From assembly GCA_963829505.1 (NCBI GenBank), contig CAWHIL010000003.1, positions 1 to 64,000 of the forward strand: a stretch of 64,000 bases of DNA, read 5' to 3'. The stretch comes from Roseiarcus sp963829505 (GTDB lineage Bacteria > Pseudomonadota > Alphaproteobacteria > Rhizobiales > Beijerinckiaceae). The notes below the pieces were generated by a model that worked only from the letters and a program-made list of their open reading frames with translations, did no database searches and was not told the origin of the DNA. The position numbers were made by a program, and so were the translations under genes. Numbering within the stretch: position 1 is the stretch's first letter; each line of letters begins with the position of its first letter. Below are positions 16,524 through 25,891 of the stretch, piece by piece.

Positions 16524-16994
16524 AATTCTTCGAAGGTCTGCAACTTGCGCCCCTCTGCCGTATCGGAGCCGTAGGGAACGGCAGCAGCTCGACAGATATG
16601 TCAAGTTCGCCAACGCGTCGGCGATTGTCAGCTCTGTTCGCGAAGGAGGCGGTAGGAGTCGATGTATTTCTACCGTTCCAGATCGAGACAGCGAAGTTCG
16701 CAAGTCGGCAAGAACGCGGGAATTGCTAATAGGTGCGGAATACGCGCAGATGCGGTCCGTCATCGACCTGAACCCGATCCTGCCGGGGTCGCGGCAATCT
16801 CCATTCGAGTAGACCGACGTGGTTGAGAATAGCGGATGCGCCGACCTAGGCTGGTTCGCATTGCGGCCCGATCGCACGGCTGCCGCGTGCGGAGCGTTCC
16901 ACATAGAACCAAAGTCGTCGTCGCGCCGAGCTGAAGGCGATTGTAGTTCGCAACGCACGGATTCTCCGTCGCATGCGGAAAGGGTCAGCGAAGC
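16524..16994. other. intergenic stretch with a degenerate dispersed repeat
   Basis: No gene is supported. Around 16635-16720 it carries a loose copy of the dispersed repeat (GCGAAGGAGGCGG...GAGTCGATG, then CGCAAGTCGG). The rest has no hairpin or promoter that I can defend. The right end leads to the membrane protein with GGG-type ribosome-binding site 12 bases before the ATG. Confidence 0.45.
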
Positions 16995-18191
16995 ATGACT
17001 GAGGCGGGCGCCAGTCAAACAGACCAGATCGGGGAATATCTCGCCTCCCACGGCGGTCCATTCTTTGAATTGCAACGCAGAGTGCGGCTGTTGGAGGAAG
17101 ACGCGCTTCATGCGGGGCGGAGGGCGGCGTTTTTTGTCGCGCTCGCCTGGGGCGTTCCATTGCTGTTGAGCCTCGCTGCCGGACGCGCGGTTGGGCCGGC
17201 GGAGGTTCACCCCTACCTCCTCGACTTCGGCGCCTGGGCGCGGTTCTTCATCTCGACGGGTCTGTTTCTTCTGGCCGAACAGCAGGTCGAATACGGCCTT
17301 CACGGCAAGCTCGGCCAATTTGCTCGCGCACCGATCCTAGCCCCGCAATCCTTTGAAGCCGCGGCGAGCGTGGTGGTGAAGGCGCTCAAGCTCAGAAACT
17401 CAGGCGCCGCGGAGATGGTCTGCCTCGTCCTCGCGATCGCCGGGACGATCGAATGGCTTGCCCATCTCTTCGCCGCCGACGTCTCGACCTGGGCGGTTCA
17501 GGTCTCGGATGACGGCGCACACGTGACGCTAGCGGGATGGTGGACGGTGATCTTCAGTGTGCCGCTGTTCTATTTCCTGCTCCTTCGCGGCCTCTGGCGC
17601 TACATCGTCTGGGCGCTGCTGCTGTGGCGCCTCGCCTCGCTCGAACTGCGCTTGGTGGCCACCCACCCCGACGGCAAGGCGGGCCTCGGCTTTCTCGCCG
17701 AATATCCGAACGCCTATTCGATGTTCGTCTTCGGCCTCAGTTCGGCCATGGCGATCACGGTCGTGCGTCACGTTTTCGAGACGAATATTTCGTCGGTCAC
17801 GTTCGGCTACATCCTCACTGCGTGGCTAGTGATCGTGTTCGCCTTTTTCGCCTTTCCGCTGCTGGCGTTCTCAAAGCCGCTTTCCGAACTCAAGAGAGCG
17901 ATCGGTGCAGATATTCGGCGCTCAGGCGACATGCTTCCAGCGTGCAGCCGAGCGCGCCACGATCGGACGCAAGTCATCGCCGACGACCCCGCGGAGGCCG
18001 ATCCCGATCGCCCGATACCTGACTCGTCCGCGCAGTTCGGCATTGCACGCAAGATGTCGGTCATCCTCCTGAGCCGGTCCGCAGTCGCGCCGCTGGCGGG
18101 CGCGGCCCTAATCCCTTTCGCCATCGCGGGGGCGACCAAGCTGCCCTACAAGGAAATCTTCACATTGATGAAAAAGCTCCTGGTGCTTTAG
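16995..18191 (+). CDS. hypothetical integral membrane protein
   Basis: 398 residues with six or seven predicted transmembrane helices: about 47-68, 78-98, 134-160 (VCLVLAIAGTIEWLAHLFA), 182-210 (VIFSVPLFYFLLLRGLWRYIV), 238-258, 270-295 and one near 352-372. The family is unnamed but recurs in alpha- and beta-proteobacteria, where the C-terminus also ends in a KxLLxLMKKLL-like helix. No transport or enzyme motif is seen. Residues about 300-320 look locally out of frame (two compensating indels near 17930-17990 would restore AERATIGR), so part of the cytoplasmic loop may be misread. Stand-alone gene. Confidence 0.8.
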   Translation: MTEAGASQTDQIGEYLASHGGPFFELQRRVRLLEEDALHAGRRAAFFVALAWGVPLLLSLAAGRAVGPAEVHPYLLDFGAWARFFISTGLFLLAEQQVEYGLHGKLGQFARAPILAPQSFEAAASVVVKALKLRNSGAAEMVCLVLAIAGTIEWLAHLFAADVSTWAVQVSDDGAHVTLAGWWTVIFSVPLFYFLLLRGLWRYIVWALLLWRLASLELRLVATHPDGKAGLGFLAEYPNAYSMFVFGLSSAMAITVVRHVFETNISSVTFGYILTAWLVIVFAFFAFPLLAFSKPLSELKRAIGADIRRSGDMLPACSRARHDRTQVIADDPAEADPDRPIPDSSAQFGIARKMSVILLSRSAVAPLAGAALIPFAIAGATKLPYKEIFTLMKKLLVL

Positions 18192-18200
18192 ACAGTCATG

Positions 18201-18217
18201 CGAGCCGTTCGGGCTCG
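18201..18217 (+). terminator. short terminator-like hairpin
   Basis: CGAGCC, loop GTTCG, GGCTCG lies ten bases after the membrane-protein stop and before the IS1182 insertion. The stem is 6 bp with no T-run, so this is a weak candidate. Confidence 0.35.
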
Positions 18218-18380
18218 TCACAAATGCGAGGCGGTGCCGAGTACAATCCGAACTACATCGTCGTCGAACTCGCCGCCATCCCTGTCGGCGCCGAAACCGC
18301 GTGAGTCGCCGAGCTCGCGACAGCGTAATGGGCAGTCTGATTTTGCCCGTCGGCGATGCCTCCGGTGAACCGCGGCAATT

Positions 18381-18409
18381 TGCGCGAAGGAGACGGCAGG
18401 AGTCGACGT
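18381..18409 (+). repeat. left half of a dispersed repeat split by an insertion sequence
   Basis: TGCGCGAAGGAGACGGCAGG and the following AGTCGACGT match 24347-24369 almost base for base. The continuation (GAAGCGGAC) is found only after the IS, at 19950. Positions 18403-18409 (TCGACGT) are the left target duplication. Confidence 0.75.
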
Positions 18410-19942
18410 ATTCCGTTGAAAAACTCGCTTGATCGCGGCGCCGGCCGCTGATTCCGTTCTGCTGAGGAGCGGGAGATTCGGCCGATGATGGGCGAGCGGC
18501 GGGTGATGCAGGAGGCGCTGTTCTACGGCTTCAGCCTTGAGCGCCATGTCCCGGACGATCACCTGCTGCGCAAGATCGACCGGTTTGTGGACCTTGCGGG
18601 GATCCGGAGGCATCTGGAGCCTTATTACAGCGAGACGGGTCGGCCTTCGATCGATCCTGAGCTGATGATGCGGATGCTGATAGATGGCTACTGCTTCGGC
18701 GTTCGTTCCGAGCGGCGGCTGTGCGACGAGGTCCACCTCAATCTGGCCTACCGCTGGTTCTGTCGGTTGGGGCTCGACGGCGACGTTCCGGATCATTCGA
18801 CCTTTTCCAAGAACCGCCACGGCCGGTTTCGCGAGAGCGATCTCCTGCGCAAGCTCTTCGAGACCGTGGTCGCGCGCTGCATCAAGGAAAGGATCGTCGG
18901 AGGCGAAGCTTTCGCGGTCGACGCCAGCATCATCGTGGCGGACGCGCATCGCAGGCGCGGCGTCGCCAAGATCGAGGACCTCGATCCGATCTCCAATCGG
19001 GCGGTCGCGGAATATCTCTCAGTTTTGAACGACGCGGCCTTCGGCGGCGCAACGCCGGTCGAGCCGAAGGTGATATCGCCGACTGATCCGGCCGCCCGCT
19101 ACACCGCTTCGGCCAACTCTCTCGCCGGTTATGCCTATTCCGACAATTACCTTCATCGATTTGAAGCACGCGGTGATCATGGACGTCGAGGCGACGACGA
19201 CCATTCGCCAGGCCGAAGTCGGCGCGGCCAAGACGATGCTCCACCGCACGACGGAACAGTTCGACATCACTCCGTCACGCCTGGTCGCCGATGGAGGCTA
19301 CGGCTCGGCCGATATGGTCGGGTGGCTGGTGGACGAGCGCGGGATCGAACCGCACGTGAACCTGGTCGACAAGACAGAGCGCACGGACGGAACCTTCTCC
19401 CGCAGCGACTTCGACTTCGATCCCGAGAGCAACCTCTATGTCTGCCCGGGCGGCAAAGAGCTGAAGAAGTACCATCGTGCTTTCGCCAAGCCGCGCGACG
19501 GGGTCACGAAAGACGGCACGATGATCTACTTTGCGCGCAAGCAGGACTGCGAAGCGTGCGCGCTCAAGCCCAAGTGCTGCCCTAGCGTTCCTACGCGCAA
19601 GATCGGCCGCTCAATTCATGAAGCCGCTCGCGACAAGGCGCGGGCGATCGCAAAGACCGAGGCCTACGCCGTCTCGTGTCGCGAACGAAAGAAGGTCGAG
19701 ATGCTCTTCGCTCATCTGAAGCGCATCCTCAGGCTCGGTCGATTGCGCCTGCGCGGCCCGAGCGGAGCCAAAGACGAATTCCTCTTGGCCGCCACAGCCC
19801 AAAATCTGCGGAAACTGGCGAAGCTCATCCCCTTCCCGGCGCCGGCTCTCGCCATGTGAGGCGGAGAGGCGCGGCTTTGTCTCGCTGACAGCTGCCGCTC
19901 ACGCATATCGCGCTCGCCTGAAGACAGGGTTCTTCAACGAAA
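18410..19942 (+). mobile_element. complete IS1182-type insertion sequence
   Basis: 1533 bp. The left end TTCCGTTGAAAAACTCGCTT (18411 on) and the inverted right end (TTTCGTTGAAGAACCCTGTC, ending at 19942) match in most positions. The element is bracketed by a 7-bp direct repeat TCGACGT (18403-18409 and 19943-19949). It interrupts a dispersed repeat. One transposase gene is inside. Confidence 0.8.
18485..19859 (+). pseudogene. IS1182-family transposase with one frameshift
   Basis: The N-terminal DUF772-type region (LFYGFSLERHVPDDHLLRKI, then RPSIDPELMMRMLIDGYCFG and VRSERRLCDEVHLNLAYRWF) is followed by DHSTFSKNRHGRF and GEAFAVDASIIVADAH, which holds the first catalytic Asp. The frame breaks near 19150 at one extra base in DNYLIDLKHAV. 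It then continues LVADGGYGSADMVGWLV (second Asp) and SCRERKKVEMLFAHLKRILR (Glu), ending in AATAQNLRKLAKL. The expected length is about 455 residues. Apart from the single indel the sequence is fully conserved and the element has clean ends, so it may be active if the indel is an artefact. Confidence 0.9.
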
Positions 19943-20231
19943 TCGACGTGAAGCGGACATATCAGGCCGCGATTCTGGACGCCTCGATTTGGGGAAAAGT
20001 GCATTTTGGCCGCAGGGCGGGAACAGGCGGGAAGCAGACATTCAAGTCCGAGCAGGTTCGCGGTTAATCTTACATGCCGGAGAAAATCGCAGTGGTCTCG
20101 GCGTGATCTTCGGACCCCGCGCCGCGCGCCCGTCGGAAGGCCGCCTTACGGTAGCTGACCCCATAGTCGCTAACGAATGGACGAAAGCGGCGGTATAGAT
20201 AGATGTCGATCCGCTAGGCGGAGATGCTGAA
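19943..20231. other. repeat-bearing spacer upstream of the chemotaxis fusion gene
   Basis: Begins with the right target duplication and the right half of the split dispersed repeat (core 19943-19958). A second repeat-like box (GAATGGACGAAAGCGGCGG) lies at about 20175. No gene is supported. A GGAG ribosome-binding site precedes the ATG at 20232. Confidence 0.5.
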
Positions 20232-23200
20232 ATGTCTGGACACGATGAAGCGTCCACCGGCGGCGAAACTGCGGGCGGCGGCGAGCCTCCGAGGCGATTC
20301 CAGACGGTCGGCATCGGCGCTTCCGCGGGAGGCGTGAACGCGCTGCAACGATTTTTCGAGGTCCTGCCGAACGATCTTGACGCGGCCTTTGTCGTCGTCG
20401 TGCATCTGGACCCGGCGCATGAGAGCGAATTACCGGCGATTCTCGCGACCCGCACAAAGATGCCGGTCAAACAGGTGGCCGGCCGCACGCGGCTCGAGCC
20501 GGGCCGCGTCTACGTCATTCCACCGAACCGTCAGCTTCTCATCACTGACCAGCATCTGGCCCTCGCGGAATTCGACGAGCCACGCTGGCAGCGGGCGCCG
20601 ATCGACCTCTTCTTCCGCTCGCTCGCGGCGCAGCGTGGCGACGATTTCGCGATCGTCCTCTCCGGCGCGGGATCGGACGGCGCCGTCGGCATCAAGGCGA
20701 TGAAGGAGGCGGGCGGCATCATCATCGTCCAGGACCCCGACGAGGCGGAATACAGCGCCATGCCGCGCGCGGCGATCGCCACCGGTATGGCCGATTTCGT
20801 GCTTCCGATCCGTGAGATCGCGACAAAGCTGCCGGAGATCATTCGCGACCGCGGGCAGGCGCCGGCCGAGGCTCTGAGCGAGGCCGAAGCCGAGGCGATG
20901 CAGCGCATCCTGTCGCACTTGCGCGTGCGCACCGGGCACGATTTCTCCGCTTACAAGAAGGCGACGGTGCGCCGCCGGATCGCAAGGCGCATGCACGTCC
21001 AGCGCGCGTCGACCATGGCCGAATATCTCACCACACTACGCGAGAACTCGGCGGAGGCGCAGGCGCTGTTCGCCGACCTTCTTATTTCCGTCACAACCTT
21101 CTTTCGCGACGCGCCCGCCTTCGACAAGCTGGCGAAGATCGCGATTCCGATCCTCTTCGAAGGCAAGGGCGCGGGCGACTTCGTCCGGGCCTGGGCGCCC
21201 GGCTGCGCCACCGGCGAAGAAGCCTATTCGATCGCCATTCTCCTGCTCGAGGAGCTTGCCAAGCGCGACATCCCCTGCGAGATCCAGGTGTTCGCCTCCG
21301 ACCTCGACCAGGCGGCGCTCGGCGTTGCGCGCGAAGGCCGCTATCCGCTGGCGATCGAAGCGGACCTGACCGAGGAACGTCTCAAGCGCTTCTTCACCCG
21401 CGAGATCGATCACTACCGCGTGACCCGCGAGTTGCGCGACAGCGTCCTCTTCGCACGACACAGCCTGCTCAAGGATCCGCCGTTCTCGCGCGCCGACCTC
21501 ATCTCCTGCCGCAATGTGCTGATCTACCTCGACCGCGAGTTGCAGCAGCAGATCTGCGCAACCTTCCACTTCGCGCTCAAGACGAACGGCTTCCTCTTCC
21601 TCGGCTCTTCGGAGAACGCGGACCACCCGCCAGGGATGTTCCGCGCGGCTGACCGCGAGGCGCGCATCTACCAGCGCTTGCAGGTCCCGACCGACATCCG
21701 TGTCACGGCTCGCCTCGCGCCGACGAGGCTGGGGATCGAGCCGCTGCCTCAGCGCTCGCCTGCCCCCTTGCGCGCGGCGGGGGAAGCCGCGGCCGCCCAT
21801 CGCGAAGCGTTGGAGCAGTTGGCGCCGCCGAGCGTCATCGTGGACGAGTCCTACCGGACGCTGCATCTCTCGGAGTTGGCCGGACGCTACCTCCAACCCT
21901 CCGCCGGAACCCTGGTCCACGACGTCACCGAACTCGCGCGAGAGGAGCTTCGCTTCGATCTGCGCGCGGCGCTCCACCGGGCTTTCGCGCGCAACGAGCC
22001 AAGTCTCAGCGGCCCCATCGCGGTCCGTTTCAATGGCACCGCTCGACGCGTCTATATTCAGGCGAAACCGCTCTCGACTGACCGCGGCGCGGCGCGCACC
22101 GCGATCGTCTTCTTCCTGGAGGGCGAGACGCTCGGAGAGCAGCCGGGAAGCCTGGGGCTCGAGGAGCGCTCCCCGGGCGAGCAGGCGCAGCAGCTCCAAC
22201 AGGAGCTTCAGTTCACCCAGTCGCAGCTCCGCACCTCGCGCGAGGAATACGAGGGCGCGAACGAGGAATTGCGCGCTGCCAACGAGGAATTGCAGTCGAT
22301 CAACGAGGAATACCGCTCGACCGCCGAGGAGCTCGAAACGAGCAAGGAGGAATTGCAGTCGATCAACGAAGAGCTTCAGACCGTCAACAGCGAACTCAAG
22401 TCGAAGCTCGACAGTGTCTCGCGGGCCCACAACGACATTCAGAACCTGATGGCTGCGACAGACGTCGGCATTCTCTTCCTCGACGCGCAGCTCAAGATCA
22501 ATCAATTCACGCCGCTGGTCACACGCCTCTTCAGCATCGGGACCGGCGACGAGGGCCGGTTGATCACCAACTTCACCCACGACCTCGACTATGACGGGCT
22601 GGCGGAAGAGGCGCGCAAGGTCATGCGCGATCTGGCGACAAGCGAGCGCGAGGTCAAGAGCCGGGCCGGCGACTGGTACCTCATGCGCATGCGCCCCTAC
22701 CGCACGGTCGAGGACAAGATCGACGGCGTCGTCGTCACCTTCGTCGACATCGGCGAGCGCAAGCGCGCCGAGGACGCCTCGCGGGACGGCGAAGCGCGGA
22801 TGCGGGCCGTCCTCGACGGAGCCGCCGACGCGATCATCACCGTCGACGATCGCGGGCGCATCCAGTCGCTGAACGCGGCGACGACGCGGTTGTTCGGCTA
22901 TCCGACGGAAGAGCTCATCGGACGAAACGTCAACCTGCTTGTCCCCGATCCGCGCCATGCGCTGCCCGACGCCTTTGTCGCGGACGCGTCCGCCGATGGC
23001 GAACTAATCGGCGCGAGCCGCGAGGTCGAGGGCCGCCGCAAGGACGGTTCGCCGTTTCCCGCGGAGCTCAACGTTTCGGAAGCGCGTCACGGCGAGGAGC
23101 GGCTCTTCATCGGCTTTGTCCGCGACCTGAGCGAGCGGCGCCGGCTGGAGGCGAGGTTGAGCAAGCTTCACGGCAACCGGCTCAATTCGATGTCCGACAT

Positions 23201-23876
23201 GGCGACGGCGCTAGCGCACGAACTGAACCAGCCGCTCGCCGCCGCGGCGAACTACTTCGCGCTGGCGCGGCAGATCGCCAGCGCCCAGTCGAAAGAGCCG
23301 ACGCTCCAGGAGGCGCTGGAGAAGGCGTCGAGCCAGTTGCTGCGCGCGGGGCAGATCATCGCCCACGTGCGGGAGTTCATGGCGCGGGGCGAGCCGAATA
23401 GGGTCGATCAGAGCCTGCACGGCCTTATCAAGGACGCCTGCGGACTGGTCACGCCGTCCATGCGGGAGCGCGGGGTCACACTTTCTCTGCGGCTTGACGC
23501 CGCCGAGGACGAGGTGCTCGCCGACCGCGTCCACATCGAGCAGGCGCTGGTCAACCTGATCCGCAACGCTATGGAGGCCATGGAGGAAACGAAGGACCGG
23601 AAGCTGATAATCTCGACGTCGGTTCAGGACGGCATGATCCGCACCGACGTGGCGGATACCGGTCGTGGACTCTCCGACACTGCCAACGTCGATCTCTTCG
23701 TCCCGTTCACCTCGACCAAGGCCGTCGGCCTCGGCGTCGGTCTGTCGATTTCCCGGTCGATCATCGAGGCGCACTACGGCGCGATCTGGGCGGAGCCAAA
23801 TCCCGCCGGTCCAGGGGCGCGATTTAGCTTCACGCTGCCACTCGGGCGGATGGAAAGGGTGGAATTCGCGCAATGA
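20232..23876 (+). CDS. CheB-CheR-coiled coil-PAS-histidine kinase fusion
   Basis: 1214 residues, intact. CheB methylesterase domain about 25-205: Ser31 in GIGASAGG, His58 in VVVVHLDPAH, Asp149 in SGAGSDGAVG. CheR methyltransferase about 215-485: SAM motif WAPGCATGEEAYSIA (321-335) and NVLIYLD (428-434). A coiled coil about 655-735 is built from repeats such as NEELRAANEELQSINEE. Two PAS domains follow (about 735-855 and 860-975), then a HisKA-type dimerisation helix with the phosphorylatable His in ALAHELNQPLAA (about 996) and an HATPase domain to the C-terminus (DTGRGL, GLGVGLSISRSII). No CheY, receiver or methyl-accepting protein lies nearby, so its partners are elsewhere. GGAG precedes the start. 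It probably senses redox or a ligand through PAS and outputs by phosphotransfer. Confidence 0.95.
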   Translation: MSGHDEASTGGETAGGGEPPRRFQTVGIGASAGGVNALQRFFEVLPNDLDAAFVVVVHLDPAHESELPAILATRTKMPVKQVAGRTRLEPGRVYVIPPNRQLLITDQHLALAEFDEPRWQRAPIDLFFRSLAAQRGDDFAIVLSGAGSDGAVGIKAMKEAGGIIIVQDPDEAEYSAMPRAAIATGMADFVLPIREIATKLPEIIRDRGQAPAEALSEAEAEAMQRILSHLRVRTGHDFSAYKKATVRRRIARRMHVQRASTMAEYLTTLRENSAEAQALFADLLISVTTFFRDAPAFDKLAKIAIPILFEGKGAGDFVRAWAPGCATGEEAYSIAILLLEELAKRDIPCEIQVFASDLDQAALGVAREGRYPLAIEADLTEERLKRFFTREIDHYRVTRELRDSVLFARHSLLKDPPFSRADLISCRNVLIYLDRELQQQICATFHFALKTNGFLFLGSSENADHPPGMFRAADREARIYQRLQVPTDIRVTARLAPTRLGIEPLPQRSPAPLRAAGEAAAAHREALEQLAPPSVIVDESYRTLHLSELAGRYLQPSAGTLVHDVTELAREELRFDLRAALHRAFARNEPSLSGPIAVRFNGTARRVYIQAKPLSTDRGAARTAIVFFLEGETLGEQPGSLGLEERSPGEQAQQLQQELQFTQSQLRTSREEYEGANEELRAANEELQSINEEYRSTAEELETSKEELQSINEELQTVNSELKSKLDSVSRAHNDIQNLMAATDVGILFLDAQLKINQFTPLVTRLFSIGTGDEGRLITNFTHDLDYDGLAEEARKVMRDLATSEREVKSRAGDWYLMRMRPYRTVEDKIDGVVVTFVDIGERKRAEDASRDGEARMRAVLDGAADAIITVDDRGRIQSLNAATTRLFGYPTEELIGRNVNLLVPDPRHALPDAFVADASADGELIGASREVEGRRKDGSPFPAELNVSEARHGEERLFIGFVRDLSERRRLEARLSKLHGNRLNSMSDMATALAHELNQPLAAAANYFALARQIASAQSKEPTLQEALEKASSQLLRAGQIIAHVREFMARGEPNRVDQSLHGLIKDACGLVTPSMRERGVTLSLRLDAAEDEVLADRVHIEQALVNLIRNAMEAMEETKDRKLIISTSVQDGMIRTDVADTGRGLSDTANVDLFVPFTSTKAVGLGVGLSISRSIIEAHYGAIWAEPNPAGPGARFSFTLPLGRMERVEFAQ

Positions 23877-24637
23877 TGCGTGAGGAGGCCAAGAGCGTAG
23901 AGGATGTTATTGACACGAACCACCGTGCCGCTTTTCGATGGCTCGGATCGTGGCGCGTAAACTGAACGCGCTCCGAGGGCTTTGCGGACAATGCAGACAC
24001 CGGGAGAAAGCCGCGTCCGGGCCGCTTGCTGCACGTGCAAAATGGGCGCCGGCTGATCCTCGATCAGGTATGAGGTCATCGAGCGCCTACGCGAGCACAG
24101 TCTCCCAACCGAGAAGGCCGCGGCGAGCTTCAGCGCGGGTTCGAGGACGAGTACCGGGAATTCTGAGAAGCGAACGGCCGGTCCCGGATAGCGTCCGCGA
24201 ATGCCCCCACCATGTCGCCCCACAGCCGGTTGCCCAACGGCAGCTTGCTCAGGGTCTTTGGGCGCTCCCGCCAGGACGGCGACCGCCAGCAAAGGGTGGA
24301 TCTCACCCGTTCGCGAGACCCTCGCGGAAAGTCTCCTATGTGCGCAAAGGAGACGGTCGAAGTCGACGTGAAGCGGACCTCGCGGGTCGCGACCGCGAGC
24401 GTCGCAAGTGGGACGGGAAGCGGTCGTTGACCCGCTCGACTTGGAGTTAAGCGAGGGATCGGGAGCATGATGTCTTTGGCGCAGTATCAACAGCGCCCGG
24501 TTCCCGCCGTCGATGGGTCCGCGGCGGCTTACCGAGGTGCTGTCCACTCCGGCCTAGTTTAAAATTGGATGCAGATAAAGCGCCGCCGCCTGAGAAGCGG
24601 TTGAGAGCGCGGCGAGCGCCGCGGCGCCGCCATTCAA
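23877..24637. other. gene-poor stretch with a possible small-gene remnant and a dispersed repeat
   Basis: About 24028-24166 on the plus strand, allowing one indel, reads HVQNGRRLILDQ, EVIERLREHSLPTEKAAASF and FEDEYREF. This resembles the C-terminal part of small alphaproteobacterial proteins with an IERLRxxGxPTExA motif, and is probably a decayed gene. A full dispersed-repeat copy spans about 24345-24430. Otherwise nothing is supported. Confidence 0.4.
24363..24378 (+). repeat. dispersed intergenic repeat core, copy 3
   Basis: The exact 16-mer shared with 12870 and 19943. The wider copy (about 24345-24430) shows the fullest form: GCGCAAAGGAGACGG, the core, then GCGGGTCGCGACCGCGAGCG, CGCAAGTGGGACGGGAAGCG and GTCGTTGA. 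Confidence 0.7.
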
Positions 24638-24862
24638 TCAACTCTGCAAGCCGAGCGCGACACCTAGCGCCACTAAGTCATCGCTTGTTCCATGTCCCCC
24701 TCCTGCGGTTTCAGATCCGTCCTCCCGCTCGGACTTGTGTGTGTGCCACGTGGTCACGTGAACAGAGTAGCTGCGCGGCGTCTTGACGAGCGCGGCCGCG
24801 AACCAGAGGGTCGCGGCCCCAAGAGCGAAAAGCGCGCTCAAAATCTGGGCGTAGATTGCCAT
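24638..24862 (-). CDS. small single-span membrane protein
   Basis: 74 residues starting MAIYAQILSALFALGAATLW, with one transmembrane helix (about 5-26), then AALVKTPRSYSVHVTTWHTH and a hydrophilic tail. The pattern of N-terminal helix followed by a (A/S)LVKTP motif is shared by a set of short unnamed proteins in alphaproteobacteria, often encoding about 70-90 residues. The tail ends with a second mildly hydrophobic stretch (LVALGVALGLQS). No function is known. Upstream lies a 28-bp tandem repeat. It is a stand-alone gene. Confidence 0.6.
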   Translation of the reverse strand: MAIYAQILSALFALGAATLWFAAALVKTPRSYSVHVTTWHTHKSEREDGSETAGGGHGTSDDLVALGVALGLQS

Positions 24863-24897
24863 CCAATAGCTTTCGTTTGACCAGGTCTGCGGAAACC

Positions 24898-24953
24898 GCC
24901 GTCGCAGGCTTCATTGGAATTGCTTGCCGTCGCAGGCTTCATTGGAATTGCTT
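24898..24953 (+). repeat. perfect 28-bp tandem duplication
   Basis: GCCGTCGCAGGCTTCATTGG plus AATTGCTT occurs at 24898-24925 and immediately again at 24926-24953 with no mismatch. It lies in the promoter region of the small membrane protein. Confidence 0.9.
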
Positions 24954-25099
24954 CGTGTACGTTTCGATCGCGACCGTGACCGTGGCTCTTGAAGAACGTC
25001 GAAACCCTTGCGAGGCGGGCGAACCACCGCAACCGGCAGGGACGCGCCGCTAGAACGCAGAAGCCGGGCGGCACGCGTTTGTCTTGAGTGATCTCGCAT

Positions 25100-25297
25100 T
25101 TACTGGGGCTTGGCGCCCTCGACGAGTCCGGCGGCGCGTTCGGCGCGAGCGCGATGAGCACCGATCTCGTCCCAGCTTGCCGTTTCAGGGAGTCCGTCGC
25201 GTCCTTCTTCTTGTTGAGACAATACCTTTAGCTCATGCAGAATCTGGGCGGTTGACGGAAGGGGAATACGCCGTCCAAAGCGAAAGTCTTTGGTCAT
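25100..25297 (-). CDS. small hypothetical protein
   Basis: 65 residues, MTKDFRFGRRIPLPSTAQIL and onward, ending in an acidic, Ala/Glu-rich helix (WDEIGAHRARAERAAGL). It is hydrophilic with no motif, signal or membrane segment. It is oriented with the DUF2934 gene 140 bases upstream on the same strand and may be cotranscribed. Evidence is limited to an ATG start and plausible composition, so it may be spurious. Confidence 0.35.
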   Translation of the reverse strand: MTKDFRFGRRIPLPSTAQILHELKVLSQQEEGRDGLPETASWDEIGAHRARAERAAGLVEGAKPQ

Positions 25298-25440
25298 TAG
25301 AATTTTTCCTTACAGTCAGCGTTACGGACGTCCGCCGGTTAGGCCGAGCGTCTCGTCGTAGGCCGCCGCACAGCGCGGGTTCCACGGCCGCGTGCTCACA
25401 CTTTTTCCGCGCGGATTTCAGCAATCTGTGGGCTCGCGGC

Positions 25441-25891
25441 TCAACTTTCCTCGAAGGCTCGCACCCGGCGCCAGTGCTCGTCCGCCTTGCCTTCCGGGAA
25501 GCCCTCCCGCTCCCACAGCGCGTAGGCACGGTCACAGAATCGCTCATGCTGCGCTCGGAGCCAGAAGTCGTCCGCGACGCCCTCCGGTCGGCCCGCCTGC
25601 TCCCAAAGGAAATAGGCGCGCTCGCGAACGAACTGGTCCAGACCCGCCTTGGTTTCCGCCAGCACGCCAAGCAAATCTCCGTAAGGGGTTAGCGGGCCGC
25701 CGCGGCTGACATGCATCTTGGCGTTCAGAACTCTCGAGTTCCTCGTTCGGGACCAACTTCGCGTGCCCTGCCGCCTCTAACGCCTTTTGCTTGAAAGCCT
25801 CTTCATCGTCAGTGGGACGGCTGACTGTGACAGGAAACGTGTGCAGCAATTCCTCGCCCTTCCTCTCAATATCGACCAAGCGCTCCGGCAT
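25441..25891 (-). pseudogene. DUF2934 domain protein, one frameshift
   Basis: The N-terminal part (MPERLVDIERKGEELLHTFP, then EEAFKQKALEAAGHAKLVPN) and the C-terminal part (MHVSRGGPLTPYGDLLGVLA, then VRERAYFLWEQAGRPEGVAD and CDRAYALWEREGFPEGKADE) belong together in proteins of about 150 residues. The repeated (R/D)RAY(A/F)LWE...G(R/F)PEGxAD units are the DUF2934 signature. One extra base near 25715 puts them out of frame. DUF2934 proteins are small, soluble and of unknown function, frequent in rhizobia. Likely an intact gene if the base is an error. Confidence 0.8.

Noticed and set aside
15594..17318. 574-codon open frame on the minus strand across LysR and the membrane-protein start
   Set aside because: The opposite strand encodes recognisable LysR and membrane segments. 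The antisense protein has no domain.
21036..22958. 640-codon open frame on the minus strand inside the CheB-CheR gene
   Set aside because: It is a high-GC antisense shadow. The plus strand has full domain conservation, while the minus translation is Arg/Leu/Glu repetitive without motifs.
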